Below, piece by piece: positions 6,022 through 13,179 of a stretch of DNA of 13,219 nt (its first letter is position 1; each line of letters opens with the position of its first letter). Location: assembly GCA_945947715.1 (NCBI GenBank), contig CAMEYZ010000038.1, positions 1 to 13,219 of the forward strand, written 5' to 3'. The notes under the pieces are model-generated. The model had not been told where the DNA came from and did not search any database. It worked only from the letters and a program-made list of their open reading frames with translations. A program made the position numbers and the translations under genes. Origin of the DNA: an uncultured Clostridia bacterium (GTDB lineage: Bacteria > Bacillota > Clostridia > Oscillospirales > Ruminococcaceae).

Positions 6022-7970
6022 CCGTTAGCTCCTTCAGCCGGTGATTTTTCGACATTATTTTCACTGCTTGCTCCTTCTAACAGCTGCTTGTCAAAATATT
6101 TCACGATCTCGTCAATAGGAGTATTGTTGATCAGAGCGTATCTTATATTGGTCATTGAGGTATAGTCGTTTTCCGGTAAGCTGCCTTTTTTGAAAAAGGC
6201 ATCGGGATTATTCCTGAAAACGTCATTGCGCAGATATGCAAAAAGCTTGTCGCAAAGGGGATTTATCATATTCAGCTTTTCTTCAAAGGGCGTATTTTCA
6301 GCGGACAGCAGTTTTATATCCGCAAAATCGTTGTCGTTAAAATAACCTGTGCCGATAAGCTTGTCCTCTTCCATGCAGCCAGCTGCTTTAATTGCCATGT
6401 TAAGCGAATTTCGGAATATATCCCAGTTCACTTCCTTTTCCATGCCGGGTAGCTTTAAAGGAACAGGAGAGGTTCTGTTTTCATCCACCGATTTGTAAAG
6501 ATAACACCATCTGCGCTTGAATGCCGAATCAAGAGGGAACACCCCTTGATCTGCGCTGTTCATTGTTGCCCAGATATACAGGTTTGAGGGGATTTTCAGA
6601 TTGGAAGCTATGAGCAGTGCACCTGTTCTTATCCTGTTTATATCAGTATCATCATAGTTGGTCATTTCATTTTCACACAAGGAGCATATACGATCAGCAA
6701 ACCATTCCTTGAATTCCTCGGAAACATTGAGCGAATATGTGCTCAGACCGTCGTTATCCCTGTCGAGAAGCTGGAACATATCTCCGAACACAGATGCCGC
6801 AGGAGCACGATTTATCTCCTCGATTATCAATAAGTACCGCTCTGCGTTCTGAATTTTGTAAAGCACATCTATGGAAATAGCATCACCAGCAGCTGTATCC
6901 TTGCTGCTGCAGAAATCCGACAGGTATTTTATAAACAGAGCCTTGTAGGCATCAGCAAGCATAAGCGCAAAAACGCCGGGCTTAAATTCATATGAGATGC
7001 CCTCGCTTTCAGCAGAACCGTCTTTACCGTCAAAGGACAGTCTGGTGGACCTGATTTTTTGTACCGGCATATATGCGCCCACAAATTTTTCGTAGGAATA
7101 ATCCTCGTAAAAGGTCACTCTGCGGACATTGTCATGTGAAAATGCTTCGTTGCTCTTTTCATTTACCATTCGGCTTTTTCCCGTTCCGGGAGCTCCATGG
7201 ATAAGCATATTGTGATGCCAGCTGGGTGCTGCATTTGGAAGCTTTTTTTCAGCGTCTGTGCGAAATACAGGGGTTTTATAAACAACTCTTTCGTAGGTTC
7301 TGGAGTCAAAAATCTTAATGTAGTTTTTCAGATTGGTAATATCATAGCAATATCCACCTGAGATAAAAAAGTACCTACCGTTCTGCAGAAGTATCGTTTC
7401 TATAGGGATATTTCCTGCATTTTCGGGGACCTTTGATTTTGGTATTTTTATAAAAACCGCATAGAATTGGCTGCACGGTCTCCCTTTTGGATTTTCGGGT
7501 CCTTCCTTGGTCTCATCAAACTTGTAATAATCATCAAGACTTTTTTCACCCACATCAGGATTGTATGCTTCCAGTATATTCTCTACACATTTTCTGAATG
7601 TGGGATATGAAAAAGTAAAGGTCATATTTTGGGGGTCAAAATCTGGAATTGTTTTTCTTTCTATTGCTGTTATCATATCGAAATCCAGCTTAAAACCATT
7701 ATTTTGCTGGCTTTCATATTTTGCAAAAATGTAGTCTATGTCGTTGTAGATAAGATTTTCATTTTCGTTATTGGTCGGTGCCGATCCTGCAAATATATAA
7801 TAGCGCTTATCTTCTGTATGATTTTTTGCTGTGCGATTAGAAATAAAGATTGCGCGTGAACTCGTTGTATGATATACTAATGATTTACATTCTATGTCAA
7901 CTATGTTTGCGTCTTTAAATAAGCATGTAGTTAATGCGGTTGTGATTTTTTTGATCAGAGTAGTTTTCAT
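6018..7970 (-). CDS. McrB-like AAA+ NTPase of a restriction module
   Basis: The 650-aa protein is the motor and probable recognition subunit. The AAA+ core shows Walker A GAPGTGKS at 259-266, Walker B LLIIEEIN with E384 and E385, and the McrB-family segment MNSADQGVFPLDSAFKRRW at 470-488, which supplies the sensor and arginine finger. Family members bind GTP or ATP and form hexameric rings that recruit the nuclease. The first 250 residues match no domain I recognise and probably read the DNA target or its modification. The start at ATG 7970 is chosen because AGAGGAAAG lies about 10 bases upstream and the promoter is just beyond. The in-frame ATG at 8126 lies upstream of the promoter. The nuclease gene follows with a 4-base overlap. 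No methyltransferase lies in the window. Confidence 0.9.
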   Translation of the reverse strand: MKTTLIKKITTALTTCLFKDANIVDIECKSLVYHTTSSRAIFISNRTAKNHTEDKRYYIFAGSAPTNNENENLIYNDIDYIFAKYESQQNNGFKLDFDMITAIERKTIPDFDPQNMTFTFSYPTFRKCVENILEAYNPDVGEKSLDDYYKFDETKEGPENPKGRPCSQFYAVFIKIPKSKVPENAGNIPIETILLQNGRYFFISGGYCYDITNLKNYIKIFDSRTYERVVYKTPVFRTDAEKKLPNAAPSWHHNMLIHGAPGTGKSRMVNEKSNEAFSHDNVRRVTFYEDYSYEKFVGAYMPVQKIRSTRLSFDGKDGSAESEGISYEFKPGVFALMLADAYKALFIKYLSDFCSSKDTAAGDAISIDVLYKIQNAERYLLIIEEINRAPAASVFGDMFQLLDRDNDGLSTYSLNVSEEFKEWFADRICSLCENEMTNYDDTDINRIRTGALLIASNLKIPSNLYIWATMNSADQGVFPLDSAFKRRWCYLYKSVDENRTSPVPLKLPGMEKEVNWDIFRNSLNMAIKAAGCMEEDKLIGTGYFNDNDFADIKLLSAENTPFEEKLNMINPLCDKLFAYLRNDVFRNNPDAFFKKGSLPENDYTSMTNIRYALINNTPIDEIVKYFDKQLLEGASSENNVEKSPAEGANG

Positions 7971-8022
7971 ATATAAGCTTTCCTCTCTTATTTTTGAAGA
8001 TATGATACAATCACTAAAGAAT

Positions 8023-8051
8023 ATTATACCATAACTGCAGATAATTGTCAA
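8023..8051 (-). promoter_or_regulatory. Perfect consensus promoter of the McrB/nuclease operon
   Basis: On the minus strand, TTGACA (8051-8046) is followed after exactly 17 bases by TATAAT (8028-8023), with TGG as the extended -10. The expected start near 8016 gives a leader of about 46 bases. The restriction module is therefore independently and probably strongly expressed, although it lies downstream of the kinase gene on the same strand. I see no convincing terminator between the kinase stop (8133) and this promoter. Confidence 0.88.
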
Positions 8052-8132
8052 TAAATATCGAAAATGGGCGATGATAGATATTTTTTTGCTGCAAAACACA
8101 GTGATATCTGTAAAACCGTCTGACATTTTAGA

Positions 8133-9362
8133 CTATGCCTTTACAAACACCGATGTTACGTACATGTGAGCATCTTTTATTTCTGCAAAGATTTCCCCGT
8201 TCATTTTGTTCATAAGCTGACGACAGATGTATAGTCCCAGACCGCTGCCCTTTTCATTTCCTGCATTTGTGCCTCTCCAGAAGCTTTCAAAAATATGGGG
8301 TAGCTCCGTTTCCGAAAGAGTACAGCCGCTGTTTCTGACAGTCACGAGAATACATCCGTCCTCCTCGGAAAAGCTGAGTGAAATGCTTTTTCCGTCGCCG
8401 TATTTCACGGCATTTTCCATGACATTCTGCAGTACCTCCACGCTTCGGTCCGGGTCGCCCTTTAACAGACAATCGGAATAGCTCCCAATTGAAAAATCAA
8501 CTTTTATCAGTGAAAGCTTTTCTGTGTAATACAGCCTTAGCTTATTTATCAGCTCAGACAGATAAAACTCTTCCAGGTTCACTTCAAGACTGAGAAAATC
8601 CTCCCTTGAAGCGGTTGTCATCTGCGAGACAAAGCTTTCTATCTCGTCGGCTTTGGCGTTGATATTTTCTGCGAGCTCTGTCTGCTTTTCAGTGCTGCTG
8701 TAAAGTCCCTTTGAGAGTGCCTTCGAGTACAGCTTTATCGCCGATAGCGGAGTTTTTATATCGTGGGAAAGAGATAAAAGCAGCATTTTCTTATCCTTCT
8801 GCAGCTCAAGCTCACGCTGCTTCTGATGCTCCATATTTTCGCGGAGTAGGTCAACTCCCCAGATGAATTTTCCGAAAAATCGGTTTTTTGTATCCTTGAC
8901 CGGAGCGGTCAGATTTCCCTTGGATAATTCGTAGGGCACCTCTGTAAGCGTCTCAAAGGGTGACAGTATCTCTACCCGAATAAAGATAAGCACTCCGATA
9001 ATAATTGCCGACATTATCCCGAGAATGATATTTACCGTGAATATCACGCTGCGTTTATCCGACTTCATATCTGCTCTGTAGTCGAAACGGTAAAGCTCGC
9101 TGTTTATTTCGCGGATAATGTAATCGCTGTCCGTATTGTAAAAATCATCGCCGTATTTTTCAATGCCTGTCACATATTGGCAGGCTGATATATCTACGCT
9201 TTCAAAGCCACTTTGCTCAATATCAAGAGCAAGACGACTTATCTCAACTCTGTATGGTCTGCCGCTGTCAGTATCATTTGTGAGCAGCATCATATTTGCG
9301 GAAATAAATACAAGCATTATCACTGCAACTACCGCCGCGGAAATTCTGTTAAACGCCTTCAT
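8133..9362 (-). CDS. Sensor histidine kinase (HAMP-type, membrane)
   Basis: The 409-aa kinase autophosphorylates on histidine in response to an external signal and passes the phosphate to the regulator encoded just upstream. Two membrane helices (about 8-27 and 105-128) flank an extracytoplasmic sensor of about 77 residues. A HAMP-like linker follows (about 130-182), with a coiled region up to 192. The H box SLSHDIKTPLSAI places the phosphoacceptor at H200. The ATP domain shows NVMENAVKY with N317, an F box HIFESFWRG near 356-364 and a G box GSGLGLYIC near 372-380. All catalytic motifs are present. The start overlaps the end of the regulator gene by 14 bases, so translation is probably coupled. 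The large outer loop sets it apart from intramembrane-sensing BceS-type kinases. Confidence 0.93.
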   Translation of the reverse strand: MKAFNRISAAVVAVIMLVFISANMMLLTNDTDSGRPYRVEISRLALDIEQSGFESVDISACQYVTGIEKYGDDFYNTDSDYIIREINSELYRFDYRADMKSDKRSVIFTVNIILGIMSAIIIGVLIFIRVEILSPFETLTEVPYELSKGNLTAPVKDTKNRFFGKFIWGVDLLRENMEHQKQRELELQKDKKMLLLSLSHDIKTPLSAIKLYSKALSKGLYSSTEKQTELAENINAKADEIESFVSQMTTASREDFLSLEVNLEEFYLSELINKLRLYYTEKLSLIKVDFSIGSYSDCLLKGDPDRSVEVLQNVMENAVKYGDGKSISLSFSEEDGCILVTVRNSGCTLSETELPHIFESFWRGTNAGNEKGSGLGLYICRQLMNKMNGEIFAEIKDAHMYVTSVFVKA

Positions 9363-10017
9363 ATTTGTACCCCGTACCCCATACTGTCAGAAGCTTCATC
9401 GGCTTTTTGGGGTCGTCCTCTATCTTCTGTCGAAGCCATTTTATATGTACAGTCAGAGTTTGTGGCTCGGAAAAGCTGTCGCTGCCCCATATTCTGCTGA
9501 AAATATATTCCTTGCTCAGCGCCTTGCCCTTGTTTTCCATAAGCAGCAGAAGCAGGTCAAATTCCTTTGCTGTCATTTCAATGGGCGAGCCATTTTTATA
9601 CACTATGCGGTTTATTCTATTTATGCGGATATTTCCGTCGGTTAGCTCGTCGAGGGAGTATCTCCGCTTGAAGATTCCGCCAATCTTTGCAAGCATGATG
9701 TCGATATCATAGGGCTTTTCAATATAATCGTCGGCTCCGAGGATAAGGCCGTTTAGCTTGTCCTCCTTTTCTGTTTTTGCACTGACGATAAGGATAGGTG
9801 TGCTGCTTTCCTCACGTATTTTCCGACACACTGCAAAGCCGTCCATGCCAGGCAGCATTATATCCAGCACAATAAGCCTTGCGCCGTATTTTTCGTACAG
9901 CGACAAGGCTTTTTCACCGCTTTCCGCCGTGGATACCGTGTAATTTTCCGCACGGAGAAAATCACACAGTATATCCGACAGCTCCTTGTTATCCTCAACT
10001 ATTAAAATATCAATCAT
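9349..10017 (-). CDS. OmpR-family response regulator
   Basis: The 222-aa protein is a DNA-binding transcription regulator controlled by the adjacent kinase. The receiver domain (1-115) shows the acidic pair E8 and D9, phosphoacceptor D52 in VLDIMLPGMDG, the S79 of IVSAK, and K101 in EKPYD. The C-terminal winged helix (about 126-222) has the family pattern, including LTVHIKWLRQKIEDD in the recognition helix and GTGYKYE in the wing. GGTGAT lies 7 bases before the ATG, and the gap from the ABC ATPase stop is 18 bases, consistent with one operon. Its targets are unknown. The 11-bp-period repeats at 12250-12266 and 4099-4120 are candidates. Confidence 0.95.
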   Translation of the reverse strand: MIDILIVEDNKELSDILCDFLRAENYTVSTAESGEKALSLYEKYGARLIVLDIMLPGMDGFAVCRKIREESSTPILIVSAKTEKEDKLNGLILGADDYIEKPYDIDIMLAKIGGIFKRRYSLDELTDGNIRINRINRIVYKNGSPIEMTAKEFDLLLLLMENKGKALSKEYIFSRIWGSDSFSEPQTLTVHIKWLRQKIEDDPKKPMKLLTVWGTGYKYEGV

Positions 10018-10035
10018 TCTATCACCGTTATTCTG

Positions 10036-10800
10036 TTACCAGCCCATTTCCATGAGCCAGTTGCTGAGTGTCCGTTCACGCTCTCTGAGCTGTGAAGATG
10101 ATGTGTACTTATCTAAATTATACTCTCCTTTTATGTTTCCGTCAACTATGTAAAGCACTCTTTTGCATTTTGCTGCAACCTTTACATCGTGAGTTACAAG
10201 CATTATGGTCGTACCGTCGGCGTTCAGCTTTGCAAGCTCCTCCATGACCTCGTCGGAGGAGGTGCGGTTCAGAGCGCCTGTGGGCTCATCGGCGAATATC
10301 ATTTTCGGGCGATTTATCATGCTGCGGCAGATGCAGGCGCGCTGAAGCTGTCCTCCTGATACCTCATTGATGTCGTTGTCAGCAATGTCGATGATGCTTA
10401 GCTTTCGCATGAGGTCCTGTCCGCGCTGTACGGTATCTTTGCGACTTTCTGTGTTCTTTTTGGACTGTACCGCAGGGAGAATAATGTTGTCCAGCACGGT
10501 GAGATTTTTCAGCATATACATCTGCTGAAAGATAAATCCCATTTCATCAAGGCGCAGGTCTGCAAGCTCATTGTCGTCCATTTCGGCAATGTTTTTTCCG
10601 CAGAACAGAGCCTCGCCTGCGGTAATGCTGTCCATGCCCGAAACAGCGTACAACAGTGTTGATTTTCCCGAGCCCGATGATCCCATTACAGCAAGCATGT
10701 CGCCCTCGGAAACGGTGAAGCTTACGTTTTTCAGAACATTGTTCTGACGCTTGTTTACGATATATGTTTTGCAGAGGTCTTTTACTTCAAGTATGTTCAT
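10036..10800 (-). CDS. ABC transporter ATPase, MacB/LolD/BceA-like
   Basis: The 254-aa ATPase would energise an FtsX-type permease. Walker A GSSGSGKST lies at 40-48, the Q-loop in IFQQMYML near 92-93, the signature VSGGQLQR at 147-154, Walker B MIFADEPT with E172, and the H-loop at H204. All residues needed for ATP hydrolysis are present. The sequence belongs to the type VII (mechanotransmission) ABC group, which includes lipoprotein extraction, macrolide and peptide export, and bacitracin resistance modules. AGGAA lies before the ATG at 10800, and the gap after the permease fragment is 14 bases. The permease partner appears damaged, so this ATPase may work with the shortened permease, with another permease, or not at all. 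Confidence 0.93.
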   Translation of the reverse strand: MNILEVKDLCKTYIVNKRQNNVLKNVSFTVSEGDMLAVMGSSGSGKSTLLYAVSGMDSITAGEALFCGKNIAEMDDNELADLRLDEMGFIFQQMYMLKNLTVLDNIILPAVQSKKNTESRKDTVQRGQDLMRKLSIIDIADNDINEVSGGQLQRACICRSMINRPKMIFADEPTGALNRTSSDEVMEELAKLNADGTTIMLVTHDVKVAAKCKRVLYIVDGNIKGEYNLDKYTSSSQLRERERTLSNWLMEMGW

Positions 10801-10814
10801 AGTGATTTCCTTTC

Positions 10815-11051
10815 TTACTCGATGTTAGCTGTGTCGGAGGAATTTATCTTTCTTGTATAAAGTGAGGTTAAAAATGCGCTGACGGTTGTTGTCGCAAGAA
10901 CGATAACGGGGAAGACAAGATATATTTCAACAGGATCTGTTACATAATCCACCGCAAGCTCCATACCCATCATCTTGAAAATAGGGTCAATACAAAGGTG
11001 AGTTAAGGGCATTGCAAAGATTTCACCGATAATTACTGCAATAATTCCCAC
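10815..11051 (-). pseudogene. Remnant of the second FtsX permease repeat
   Basis: This 78-codon frame begins with GTG at 11051, but the frame is open further upstream without a proper start. It reads as the last two membrane helices of an FtsX domain: a helix in GIIAVIIGEIFAMPL, an outer loop with DPIFKMMGMELAVDY, a helix in VFPVIVLATTTVSAFLTSLY and the closing RKINSSDTANIE, a normal FtsX ending. It overlaps the permease gene by 19 bases in the -1 frame. The missing part would be the fifth helix, the second outer domain and the sixth helix. It may be untranslated debris, or a small helper protein made by coupling. Confidence 0.6.
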
Positions 11052-12202
11052 AAATAAAAATCGTAATGTGTGGTAGGGGTCATTTTCTTTACCTTGCCTG
11101 TACAGCCGTAGCAGAAAAGTAATATCATCGTAACTACAAATACGGAGCAGAGAATATTTATAAATACGGGGTCGTGGCTGCTGATAATGACCGATTTTGA
11201 GGAAATGCTCATAAGCATTTTTCCGAATGGGAAGCTTAACAGAAGACCGATGATTGCTCCGATGACTGAAAGTGCAGCATATTTTGTGAGGTAGAGTCCC
11301 CGTATCTTCATATTGCCAATGCCGATAGCTTTCATTACGCCTATTTCACGATACTCCTCCGAAAGAGTAAAGGTGATAGTAAATCGGAGTACCACAAATG
11401 CAATTGAAATAAGTATGATACTAACTGCAAGGATTATGCCTGTTACTATCATATCGAAAACATAGGTGAATTTGATAAATGCTCTGTCCATTGTTGTAAT
11501 GAAGCTGTCTGTTATTTCCGATATTTCAGAACGAGTTTTTTCAACATCATCAGTGTGTATGTAGCAGAATTTTCCTCCGTACATTGAGTTTATCATTTCG
11601 TCCGATGAAAATGCTTCAAAGTCCTCAGCGCTGATGATATATCTTGTCATTGACATCAATTCAGAGCCGAGAACAGCGTCCTTGATGCCTCCTGCAAGGG
11701 TAAATTCTTTACTCACGCCCTCGATTTCTATTGTTATCTTATCGCCGATATCAAGCTCTGCATTTTCCATTGCATAGCTTGTAATATAGAACTCGCCAGG
11801 TTTGACACTTTCAAGAATAGTGTTGTCGCTAAGGAAATAATTCATTGAGATATCCTTGTCGCTCTGTAGAAGCTGTGTGCTTGAAGAGGCGTTCAGTGGT
11901 TCGTCGTCATAAAGGACATTCAGCTGTGACATATAGATTATCTCTTCGATGCCGAAGCTGTCAACGTTTTCCGCATTTTTTAATATTTCATCGACATCAT
12001 CAGATGCAATTTTGTTCATGGTCGCTGTAAAGTAATCTGGTGCATTTGACATATCAAGATAATTGTCCAGCGCTGTAGTAACACTGATAATGTTGTTCAC
12101 GCTTGACGCCACGAACATAGTCGCAAGTATAATAAATACCAACAGAATCACATTCATTGCTTTTTTTCGTTTAAGGTCCTTTTTCAGTATTCTCAGATAC
12201 AT
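11033..12202 (-). CDS. FtsX/MacB-type ABC transporter permease, apparently truncated
   Basis: The 389-aa membrane protein has one N-terminal helix (near 16-37), an extracytoplasmic MacB-type domain of about 210 residues, and three further helices of an FtsX domain. The cytoplasmic coupling segment EYREIGVMKAIGIGNMKIRG, which contacts the ATPase, is well conserved. The repeat ends GKVKKMTP, a typical FtsX end, and is followed by an out-of-frame tail to a stop at 11033. The start ATG 12202 is preferred because AAAGGGG lies 7 bases upstream. This architecture equals a complete MacB-like half transporter, but the remnant downstream indicates that the ancestor was a two-repeat permease. It could work as a homodimer or be inactive. 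Confidence 0.75.
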   Translation of the reverse strand: MYLRILKKDLKRKKAMNVILLVFIILATMFVASSVNNIISVTTALDNYLDMSNAPDYFTATMNKIASDDVDEILKNAENVDSFGIEEIIYMSQLNVLYDDEPLNASSSTQLLQSDKDISMNYFLSDNTILESVKPGEFYITSYAMENAELDIGDKITIEIEGVSKEFTLAGGIKDAVLGSELMSMTRYIISAEDFEAFSSDEMINSMYGGKFCYIHTDDVEKTRSEISEITDSFITTMDRAFIKFTYVFDMIVTGIILAVSIILISIAFVVLRFTITFTLSEEYREIGVMKAIGIGNMKIRGLYLTKYAALSVIGAIIGLLLSFPFGKMLMSISSKSVIISSHDPVFINILCSVFVVTMILLFCYGCTGKVKKMTPTTHYDFYLWELLQ

Positions 12203-12231
12203 TTTCATGCCCCTTTCATCGTTGTGACTAT

Positions 12232-12240
12232 ATTGTAGCA
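12232..12240 (-). promoter_or_regulatory. Extended -10 promoter of the permease-ATPase-regulator-kinase operon
   Basis: On the minus strand TGC-TACAAT (12240-12232) is an extended -10 with one mismatch from consensus. The -35 position at 17 bp spacing reads GGATTA, a poor match. Transcription would start near 12225, about 24 bases before the ATG. A weak -35 fits a promoter that depends on an activator. Confidence 0.55.
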
Positions 12241-12249
12241 TAGAAATTA

Positions 12250-12266
12250 TTAAATAATCCTTAAAT
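12250..12266 (-). repeat. ATTTAA direct repeat with 11-bp period, candidate response-regulator site
   Basis: On the minus strand ATTTAA occurs at 12266-12261 and 12255-12250, exactly 11 bases apart. The full 11-mers AATTTAAGGAT and TATTTAATAAT agree at 8 of 11 positions. The pair covers the -35 region of the operon promoter. This is the layout used by OmpR-family activators, and such a regulator is encoded in the operon. An inverted repeat ATTATT-A-AATAAT (12246-12258) overlaps the same site. AT-rich chance repetition cannot be excluded. Confidence 0.4.
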
Positions 12267-12343
12267 TTGGTAAGGCATAACTTTTACGCTCTTTCCACTA
12301 AGGCCTGAAGTTCAATTCCGACGGATATTATCGTAAAAACGTC

Positions 12344-12372
12344 TTGAAAATACAAATTGAGTGTGATATAAT
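12344..12372 (+). promoter_or_regulatory. Near-perfect promoter of the seven-helix sensor gene
   Basis: TTGAAA (12344-12349) is followed after 17 bases by TATAAT (12367-12372), with a TGA extended -10 at 12364-12366. Only one base differs from consensus. The start near 12379 gives a leader of about 100 bases. The promoter is divergent from the permease promoter. Confidence 0.85.
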
Positions 12373-12431
12373 AGATGTAATATGACAGATTGTCGATTTA
12401 TGGGCTATTTTGGTTTCCGTTTCATATAGCG

Positions 12432-12456
12432 TTCCATATTTGAATTTCATATGGAA
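12432..12456 (+). promoter_or_regulatory. Leader hairpin just upstream of the sensor gene's ribosome binding site
   Basis: TTCCATAT (12432-12439) pairs perfectly with ATATGGAA (12449-12456) around a 9-base loop. It ends 6 bases before the GGGGGAG ribosome binding site (12463-12469). It has no T run, so it is not a terminator. It could affect ribosome access or mRNA stability; no known riboswitch pattern is visible. Confidence 0.4.
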
Positions 12457-12477
12457 AATAATGGGGGAGAATATTCT

Positions 12478-13179
12478 ATGCTTGAACTATTTCAGATCAT
12501 GCAGTATATTGGTATCGGAGTATTGATTGTTGAGATATACTATACCCTTTTTCAGAAGCAGTCTAAGCTTCAGAGCTATCTTCTGTTGCTGCTGATTGCA
12601 CTTTTGATAAACTATGTTGGATATTCCATGGAGCTGCAGGCCCGCAATGTATATGAGGCGTTATCCGCTGTGAAAATATCATATATGGGCAAGCCATTTA
12701 TCCTGCTTTTTATGTTCCTTCTTGTGGCAGAATACTGTAGGGTAAAGCTGCCGAAGTGGCTTGCAGGAGGAATGCTGCTCCTACAGTTCTGCATCACAGC
12801 TCTTGTTCAAACCTGCGAGCACCAGACCCTGTTTTATACAAGTATTGAGTTTACCGAGGAGGGTGTTTTTCCTCATATCGTTTTCGGACATGGGATATTC
12901 TACAACATCTATATCCTTGTGAGTCTGTTGTATGTAGTTGCCATAGCTGTCATGTGTATCTGCGCCCTGAAAAAGAAGGCATCCGGACGACGAAGGCTTC
13001 AGATATCGCTTTTCTTGGTTATCGTACTTGTAAACATTGCCATGCTTGGCGTGTATCTGAGCGGTATCACTCAGGGATATGACTGCACGCTTGTTGGTTA
13101 TCTTATTGCAACGTTGATATTCTCTCTGTCTATTTTCCGATTGAATTTGTTTGACACTGTGGATCTGGCAAAGGACTAG
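12478..13179 (+). CDS. Seven-helix membrane sensor (HisKA_7TM type), cut by an amber codon
   Basis: The 233-aa product is almost entirely membrane. Seven helices can be placed at about 3-24, 33-50, 70-88, 94-112, 138-164, 173-193 and 203-221, with a loop of about 25 residues between the fourth and fifth. This matches the N-terminal 7TM sensor module that precedes PAS, GGDEF or kinase domains. GGGGGAG (12463-12469) lies 8 bases before ATG 12478, which is preferred over the in-frame ATG at 12451 inside the hairpin. The linker LFDTVDLAKD is followed by TAG (13177-13179). The same frame then continues as AISLLRDGIIVFS to the window edge, which resembles the start of a PAS domain. The output domain is therefore probably separated from the sensor by a nonsense mutation or a sequencing error. 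Confidence 0.75.
   Translation: MLELFQIMQYIGIGVLIVEIYYTLFQKQSKLQSYLLLLLIALLINYVGYSMELQARNVYEALSAVKISYMGKPFILLFMFLLVAEYCRVKLPKWLAGGMLLLQFCITALVQTCEHQTLFYTSIEFTEEGVFPHIVFGHGIFYNIYILVSLLYVVAIAVMCICALKKKASGRRRLQISLFLVIVLVNIAMLGVYLSGITQGYDCTLVGYLIATLIFSLSIFRLNLFDTVDLAKD

Noticed and set aside
8026..8126. N-terminal extension of the McrB-like protein from an ATG at 8126
   Set aside because: It would start upstream of the perfect promoter at 8023-8051. ATG 7970 has a ribosome binding site and suits the promoter.
8133..9362. Kinase plus ABC transporter as a BceRS-BceAB bacitracin module
   Set aside because: The kinase has a 77-residue outer sensor domain and the permease lacks the ten-helix BceB layout. 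Only a general resemblance remains.
11033..11100. Programmed -1 frameshift joining the two permease frames
   Set aside because: The T-rich run near 11050-11060 does not place an X-XXY-YYZ heptamer in the permease frame, and no downstream stimulatory structure is evident. A deletion explains the missing 300 residues better.
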